Below the pieces are notes generated by a model. That model made no database searches. It saw nothing but the letters and a program-made list of their open reading frames with translations, and had not been told where the DNA came from. From assembly GCA_029557915.1 (NCBI GenBank), contig JAKQHS010000041.1, positions 25,928 to 89,927 of the forward strand: a stretch of 64,000 nucleotides of DNA. Reading direction: 5' to 3'. The position numbers were made by a program, and so were the translations under genes. The stretch comes from Bacteroidota bacterium (GTDB lineage Bacteria; Bacteroidota; Bacteroidia; Chitinophagales; Saprospiraceae). Below are positions 59,054 through 64,000 of the stretch, one piece after another (position 1 is the stretch's first letter; every line of letters starts with the position of its first letter).

Positions 59054-61096
59054 TTACCACCATACCTGGCGGTTTTTTTCATAAGTAAACGGTCTTTCCT
59101 CAGTAGAACTGCAGTCTGCACAGTGCAACCAAAACAAGACCGCCCCGGGAGGGGCCTTAAAGTGAATACAATGTGTTTCCGCTTTCTGAATCCCCAAAGA
59201 AATCCATTTTTCCTTCCAGTAATACAATTGATATTGTTTCCCCGGTTGTACCTGGTTTTGGTCGTTGGCCGGCAGATAACGGATTTGAGCTATGGGCTTG
59301 CTTTCTCCGAGGTCCAGCCCCACCCATCGTTCGGTATCCACTGCATCTTCTTTAATTATGCTATATCCCGGCAGACCGTCAAAGGCGCGTTCCGGATGGG
59401 GTACCGTACCGATGGATTTCCCTTTGAGGGGCAGGCTGTCGTCCGGACTATAAAATTCGAGTTCGCCCAATTTAAAGGCATTTCCTTCATTGGCTACCAT
59501 CCGGACATAACGATATTTTTTTATGGGATTCAGCCGGGTCCCTTCCCACAACATATGGTATTCAAGGCGGTCACGCGCCGGTTTCCCGCCGATAGTATTG
59601 GTCGCAAACCAGGTATAGGGTTCTGGCGCCTTATAGATCAGGTAGGGATTTTTAAACTCGGGCTCATCCGATCCTTCAAACCGGGCATGAATGAGATACT
59701 GGGCATAGGTCCATTTGGTTCTGAACTTTTTAAGCGGATATTTTCTTTCGAGCCGAAGGATGGTGGGTTCTTTTCGGTCCGCAACCAGGTGCCGGAATAC
59801 CCCGGTTTCATCCACATGCAGGGGAGGAGCCGCCTGGCGGTAATCGTTATTTTGGTAAAACATGGGCATATACACGATGTCCCGTCCCATATTTACAAAA
59901 AGGACCTTATCGTCTTCAATAAAACCGCCGGCAACGGCATTCCATTGGCCTTGTTTAAAAATACATAAGTAAACCGGGGTGCCTTCTTTACCTCTTACTG
60001 CGATGCTGCACGAGGCCGTGGGAACATAGGAGCCGGTGACGTCCAGGATCCTCGGATTTTTCAGGTAGGGGGGCAGCGCTTCAATTCCTCTGATTTTTGC
60101 AGCCCTGGCGAAAGACGTTTCCACCTCTGCCTGCATCAATCGATAGATCCTGGCCGTTTTGGTTTCGCCCGTGCTGACCCCGTTAAAATCTCCCGGCGCT
60201 CCCTCCGCTCCAAGGAAGGGTATGAAACTGCTGTCGGAAGTGATGAGCGCATTCCAGGTATGGCCTGTCGTATGATTGGCCCACTGCGGAGTGAAGTCCA
60301 GGGCAACCGGAATACCCCATGCCCTTGCCGAATAAGCGGCAAGATTGGCCATTTCGACGCAAGCGCCCTGTTTGGCTTTGAATATATCGGATATGCGGAG
60401 CGTGGAAGGATAGTCAAAAAAAACTTCTGAATACCGGAACCAGCTTTTTTCTTCTTCCACAAATGCGCAACAATAATCTTCCATGGTTTTGAGATCCTCC
60501 CTGCGGAGCACAAAGTCCCCGTACTTTTCCTTTAACCAGGCTCTCCAGGACTCAGGATATTCCGTCAGGGAATTATAGGGCAGGATAAAATGGCAAAAGG
60601 CGTCATAGGACACCAAATCCTTCCAGGGCGCGTTTTCCCATGCCTCATGGGCCTGTTCTATGTTTTGTATCAGATAATCCGCGCTGAGGTGTTGAAGGTC
60701 GTGCTTCATCCGGAGGTCCGCTTTTACCGAAGGGGGGGTATGTCTTCTAAAGGAATCCAGCCATTGCAGGATCCCCTCCCGGTCCATTTCACCTGCCCTG
60801 GAAAAAATGCTATCCTGCTTTTCAATCCATCTCCCTCCGTAGTGCACCTTATGCTTCATATTGGTGATCAGGAAAATGGCCGACTTTTTTTTCAGGCTGT
60901 CTGCCGCTATCCTTGAAAAATGATCAATGACTTTTTCAAGTTCGGGACGGTTATCGCCCGCGTAAACCATGCTCAATTCCAATACATCTCCGGCAGGAGT
61001 TGGCTGCTCATTACATGAAACCATTCCCGCGGCCAGCATGCAGGCCAGAAGACCCGTACCCATCGCTTTGGCTATATTCCAGATCTTGCCTTTCAT
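59054..61096 (-). CDS. Transglutaminase-like / discoidin lipoprotein, paralog 4
   Basis: 680 residues from ATG 61096; a longer start at 61153 would run up to the divergent gene and precedes the signal peptide. Lipobox AAGMVSC. Centre KQGACVEMANLAAYSARAWGIPVALDF and GHTWNALIT. The Gly-Asp before the Cys in the other copies is Gly-Ala here. The end has ERAFDGLPGYSII, WVGLDLGESKPIAQIRYLPAN and CADCSSTEERPFTYEKNRQVWW. As the upstream member of the minus-strand array it probably carries the promoter, in the 56-bp divergent gap. Confidence 0.82.
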   Translation of the reverse strand: MKGKIWNIAKAMGTGLLACMLAAGMVSCNEQPTPAGDVLELSMVYAGDNRPELEKVIDHFSRIAADSLKKKSAIFLITNMKHKVHYGGRWIEKQDSIFSRAGEMDREGILQWLDSFRRHTPPSVKADLRMKHDLQHLSADYLIQNIEQAHEAWENAPWKDLVSYDAFCHFILPYNSLTEYPESWRAWLKEKYGDFVLRREDLKTMEDYCCAFVEEEKSWFRYSEVFFDYPSTLRISDIFKAKQGACVEMANLAAYSARAWGIPVALDFTPQWANHTTGHTWNALITSDSSFIPFLGAEGAPGDFNGVSTGETKTARIYRLMQAEVETSFARAAKIRGIEALPPYLKNPRILDVTGSYVPTASCSIAVRGKEGTPVYLCIFKQGQWNAVAGGFIEDDKVLFVNMGRDIVYMPMFYQNNDYRQAAPPLHVDETGVFRHLVADRKEPTILRLERKYPLKKFRTKWTYAQYLIHARFEGSDEPEFKNPYLIYKAPEPYTWFATNTIGGKPARDRLEYHMLWEGTRLNPIKKYRYVRMVANEGNAFKLGELEFYSPDDSLPLKGKSIGTVPHPERAFDGLPGYSIIKEDAVDTERWVGLDLGESKPIAQIRYLPANDQNQVQPGKQYQLYYWKEKWISLGIQKAETHCIHFKAPPGAVLFWLHCADCSSTEERPFTYEKNRQVWW

Positions 61097-61152
61097 GGTA
61101 AAAGCACATGCAATTTTAACGGTTTTGCTATTTTTGAATTCGATTATTCCCA

Positions 61153-63612
61153 ATGGATTTTGCCGAATTAAAACATCACCGGGATGACCTGGCCCTCACC
61201 CTGACCCTCTTCGTTGCTTTCATTGCGGGTTCCTGGTCTGTGAGCATCTCCCTGCCTTTTGTCCTGGCTGGTCTTTTGTTTGTTCTCTTGCGGTTAAGAA
61301 CACAGGACAAGCCCGTCCCTTTTCATGCGGTTGACCTGGCCGTTCTTGCAGTTGGCTTGTATGAGTTGTATTCTTATGCGGTGTCCCTTTACCGTCCCAA
61401 CAGCCTGTTTGGCCTGGAAAACATACTCTTCTGGCTTGCCCTGTATTTTCTCCTTCGGTACGGATTGCGGAAGTCTTTGGTGAAGACTTTGTTTGCCCTA
61501 GCCCTTTCGGCTTATGCCCTTATGCTGGTGCTTACCGCCCTGGGAAATTACATGTCCCTGGATGGTTACCTGCGGGTGCAGGGGTGGGCAGATATTTCGG
61601 AGTTCAAGGGTTTTCTGAATTATTTCAAACTTTTTCTCAACAATTGGGCCACGCTTTCAGTTTGTCTGTTACCCTTTCCCCTGATCGCAGCCATCCATCT
61701 CCGGGCCAACCGCATGGCCTTTTACGGTGCCCTTTTTGTTTTTTGTATGAGCGTTTTGGCAGTCCTGATCAGCTTTTCAAGAGGAGCTTACCTTTCTTTA
61801 TTTGTTTTCGGCATACTCTGCACAGGGGTCTTACTGTTGATTGCCAAAGATGCCGGCAGACGACTGGTCCTTCCCGGGCTTTTTACCGGGGGCCTGCTGA
61901 CCCTGATCCTCCTGCTTTTTTACAGGCCGGTATCAAATACTTTGGCCATGAACAAAACCACTTCGCAGCAGCGCAGCACCCATGGCCGGTTGAATATCCT
62001 GGAATCGGGTCTGTGCAAGTCAAAGATTTACTGGCTTTCCGGCACCGGAACACATAATTATCCCCTTTCTCCCGATGATTGTTTCCGGGAAGAGGAAGAC
62101 AGCGGATACAGCGTGTTCACCAATAATCTTTACCTGCAGATCCTGATCGAAAAAGGGCTACCGGGCTTTCTGATTTACGGGGCCTTGTTTTTCCTGGTCC
62201 TTTGGCGGTTTTTTATAAATCTTCTGCGGTCACCGGAAAAGAAGGACCGCTTAACCTATGGTTTTCTTTTTGCCGGTTTTGCGGCTTATGCGTTCCGGGA
62301 ACTTTTTTTCTCGAGTTTTTTTGAAAGCAGCCAGGTGCTTGCCTTGGTGAGTTTGTTTGCCGCTTATGCGGCGGATGGCAGCCCCGTGCTTTTTACCTTG
62401 CGCAGGAATTCCGGGTATTCTGTTGCAGCTGGCTTATTGGTCTTGGTGTCCGCCTGGTTTTTTATCCACCAACTTAATGGACGTGGTTCGGAAAGGAAGG
62501 TTGAACAAGCCCTGGTGGAATGGAAAAACGGAAACGCAGGAAAGGCCGCCACCCTGATCGGCCATGCCATAAAACTAAGTCCAGTTGTGTTTCCTTATCA
62601 TGAACTGCAAGGACTGGCCTTGGCTCAGGACAGTCTGTCCATCCGCAAGCTTTTTGCAGGCAACCTTCAGGTGGACCGTGCCAGCCTGTCCAATGCCAAA
62701 TCTCATTTTTTACGGGCTTTACAAATTAATCCCGCCGATGCCGGTGTTCATTTTAACCTGGGCGTCCTTGAATTTTTACAGTCTGGCAGTCTTGCGGGTG
62801 TTCCGGCCTCTCACTTTATCCGCGCCCTGGAACGTGAACCCAATAATGTTGAATTCATGGTCGGATTCGGAATGCTTGCCGAATACAGCGGCAATGCCGA
62901 ACTGGCAGACCGCTTATACAAAAAAGCGGTACGCTTGGATCCCGAACTTATCGATTCGGAGTTTTTTTCCGACCTGAAACACCGGAATCCCTCTTCCGAC
63001 TCCCTGCTCATCGGTGACGCCGTTGCCGCCTTAAGATCAAAAATCGATTCCTCTTATAATATGATTTTTCTTGCCCGCCTTGCCCGTTTGTTGATGGCGG
63101 GGGAGGATTCTGCGGGTATTAAAAATATGCTGGAAGAGGTGATCCGGAACATCCCCACAGCCCACCGCCCATATTTTTACCTCGGCCAGTTGGCAGAAAA
63201 CGGCGCCGATTCGTCCCGCGCTCTCGACCTTTACCGTAAATCTTTTTTCCTGGGGAAAGAAGATTATCTCGCACCGCTTGCCCTCGGCAATTATTATTAT
63301 TCAAAAATGGTGTCTTCCCCGTCGAGGAGTACGGCTCTTTCCGCCGCCCGTTATTACCGCCTCGCGCTGATCACCTACCTTGAAGCCCCCAGCCTCCATC
63401 ATAAAAGGGCCAAAGCCCAGTACAAGGTCAGCGCCTCCATCGTCAATGACCTCCTTTTTAAGGATCTCATGTATTATACCCGGGCCCGAATGGATTTCAG
63501 GACCATTGTAAGCCGTATGGCGGAGTCTTATGAAAAGGGCGGGGATGCAAATATGGCGGGGCATTACAGGAAAATGGAAGGAAGGGATTTGATGGATGTG
63601 GAGATGCGGTGA
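61153..63612 (+). CDS. O-antigen-ligase-like (Wzy_C) membrane protein with C-terminal TPR repeats
   Basis: 819 residues. The first about 430 residues hold 10-12 membrane helices. The Wzy_C-type region includes VLAVLISFSRGAYLSLFVFGI, a large periplasmic loop (HGRLNILESGLCKSKIYWLSGTGTHNYPL) and TNNLYLQILIEKGLPGFLIYGAL, all usual in O-antigen ligases and related PglL-type transferases. The C-terminal half is TPR-like (FLRALQINPADAGVHFNLGVLEFLQ, IRALEREPNNVEFMVGFGMLAEYSGNAELADRLYKKAVRLDPE). It joins glycans to lipid or protein in the family; the acceptor is unknown. It is divergent from the lipoprotein array. Confidence 0.8.
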   Translation: MDFAELKHHRDDLALTLTLFVAFIAGSWSVSISLPFVLAGLLFVLLRLRTQDKPVPFHAVDLAVLAVGLYELYSYAVSLYRPNSLFGLENILFWLALYFLLRYGLRKSLVKTLFALALSAYALMLVLTALGNYMSLDGYLRVQGWADISEFKGFLNYFKLFLNNWATLSVCLLPFPLIAAIHLRANRMAFYGALFVFCMSVLAVLISFSRGAYLSLFVFGILCTGVLLLIAKDAGRRLVLPGLFTGGLLTLILLLFYRPVSNTLAMNKTTSQQRSTHGRLNILESGLCKSKIYWLSGTGTHNYPLSPDDCFREEEDSGYSVFTNNLYLQILIEKGLPGFLIYGALFFLVLWRFFINLLRSPEKKDRLTYGFLFAGFAAYAFRELFFSSFFESSQVLALVSLFAAYAADGSPVLFTLRRNSGYSVAAGLLVLVSAWFFIHQLNGRGSERKVEQALVEWKNGNAGKAATLIGHAIKLSPVVFPYHELQGLALAQDSLSIRKLFAGNLQVDRASLSNAKSHFLRALQINPADAGVHFNLGVLEFLQSGSLAGVPASHFIRALEREPNNVEFMVGFGMLAEYSGNAELADRLYKKAVRLDPELIDSEFFSDLKHRNPSSDSLLIGDAVAALRSKIDSSYNMIFLARLARLLMAGEDSAGIKNMLEEVIRNIPTAHRPYFYLGQLAENGADSSRALDLYRKSFFLGKEDYLAPLALGNYYYSKMVSSPSRSTALSAARYYRLALITYLEAPSLHHKRAKAQYKVSASIVNDLLFKDLMYYTRARMDFRTIVSRMAESYEKGGDANMAGHYRKMEGRDLMDVEMR

Positions 63613-63685
63613 GGGGCGCACGGAGAGAAGGAGGGCACGGAGATTTGAATTGTTGGGAGTATTCAATAAAGTGTGTCAGATACTT

Positions 63686-63740
63686 CAGGGCGGGCTGCTG
63701 AGTCTTCGGCCTACGGCCTCAGACTCAGCAGCCCGCCCTG
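63686..63740 (+). repeat. Perfect 19-bp inverted repeat beside the IS256 transposase
   Basis: CAGGGCGGGCTGCTGAGTC (63686-63704) and its exact complement (63722-63740) flank a 17-nt loop that itself contains GGCC-TAC-GGCC. It lies 20 bp past the transposase stop. It may block transcription into or out of the element, or be part of its end. Confidence 0.85.
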
Positions 63741-63759
63741 GCCAATTTTTGGGATCCCA

Positions 63760-64000
63760 TCATTGGAGATGTTTGGTATACCGGTTGCCAAAAACTTCAA
63801 TAAGTTCACGCTGGATGGGAGCCCAGTTAAACACGTTTTTTTTCCACCCTTTCGTATTCAACCTTAAGTTCAAATATAGCTGTTTTAGCAGGCTTTTTGG
63901 ATTGACCCAAGCCCCTTTCGTTTTAGTTGCTTTTCGCATTTGACGATGCAAGGCTTCTACGGCGTTGGTAGTATAGATGGCCCTACGGATCTCCTTCCCA
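63760..64000 (-). CDS. IS256-family transposase, C-terminal part
   Basis: 80 residues open to the window edge, with the stop at 63760. The end of an IS256/MULE-type DDE transposase: KEIRRAIYTTNAVEALHRQMRK, then ATKTKGAWVNPKSLLKQLYL, NLRLNTKGWKKNVFNWAPIQ and ELIEVFGNRY. IYTTNAVEALHRQ is the conserved stretch that holds the last catalytic Glu. The element's left end should lie between about 63665 and 63760, where GTGTGTCAGATACTTCA looks like a terminal repeat, but the other end is outside the window. Confidence 0.92.
   Translation of the reverse strand, partial: GKEIRRAIYTTNAVEALHRQMRKATKTKGAWVNPKSLLKQLYLNLRLNTKGWKKNVFNWAPIQRELIEVFGNRYTKHLQ

Noticed and set aside
1..64000. tRNA or rRNA genes
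   Set aside because: No clover-leaf with a T-arm GTTCGAATC-type core or rRNA-like stretch was noticed by eye; a tRNA scan was not possible.

Overview
The window reads as chromosomal DNA of a Bacteroidota bacterium, most likely of the Saprospiria type. Indicators are type IX secretion (T9SS) C-terminal sorting domains, a TonB-dependent receptor, a DUF3857/transglutaminase protein, GH97 and DUF4038 glycoside hydrolases, many lipoprotein signals, few recognisable Shine-Dalgarno sites, and promoter boxes fitting the Bacteroidota pattern (TTTG, about 19-20 nt, TAnnTTTG). No rRNA, tRNA or CRISPR array was recognised. The taxonomic placement is inference from gene content only. Layout: 1-12.7 kb holds secreted and periplasmic proteins: DUF3857 protein (cut by the window edge), TonB receptor, PQQ-type sugar dehydrogenase, beta-barrel protein, CE1-type esterase flanked by a 22-nt hairpin repeat, a frameshifted DUF4038 glycosidase, and a 1244-residue ThuA/sugar dehydrogenase/PKD/cytochrome c/CBM fusion. 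13.0-19.2 kb holds a PadR-controlled MacB/FtsX permease, a SulP transporter plus beta-carbonic anhydrase pair (probable bicarbonate uptake), and a divergent TetR regulator. 19.2-22.4 kb holds mnmE with a second, decayed copy of its 3' end 1.3 kb downstream; a HigBA-type toxin-antitoxin pair lies between the two copies. 22.4-26.5 kb holds a GH97 glycosidase, a Y1 (IS200/IS605 or REP-associated) transposase embedded in palindromic repeats, an orphan T9SS sorting domain, a decayed second one, and a tiny Cys-rich ORF. 26.5-34.9 kb holds a PAP2 phosphatase whose start lies in a 9-bp tandem repeat, ArsR, a Tat-exported Gfo/Idh/MocA oxidoreductase, a CDF metal exporter, a maltokinase and a cyclase/TolB-like/TPR protein. 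34.9-41.1 kb is a nitrosative-stress group (Rrf2/NsrR-like regulator, quinol NO reductase, hemerythrin-type repair protein) followed by a monomeric B12-dependent ribonucleotide reductase. 41.2-48.6 kb holds a 1735-residue repeat adhesin with a T9SS domain, an MFS transporter and a membrane protein. 48.6-61.2 kb is the most unusual region. Five tandem genes encode 62-65 residue double-glycine peptides with an invariant six-cysteine core; the copies have terminators and, for several, promoters between them. A C39-peptidase ABC exporter follows. Convergent to it is a tandem array of four paralogous lipoproteins with a transglutaminase-like Cys/His centre and a discoidin-like C-terminal domain. 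The window ends with an O-antigen-ligase/TPR membrane protein, a 19-bp-stem palindrome and the C-terminus of an IS256-family transposase. Working model: the peptides are ribosomally made, cleaved after Gly-Gly and exported by the C39 transporter, and are disulfide-rich secreted peptides (bacteriocin or signal). No dedicated modification enzyme is visible next to them, and a link to the four lipoproteins rests on proximity only.
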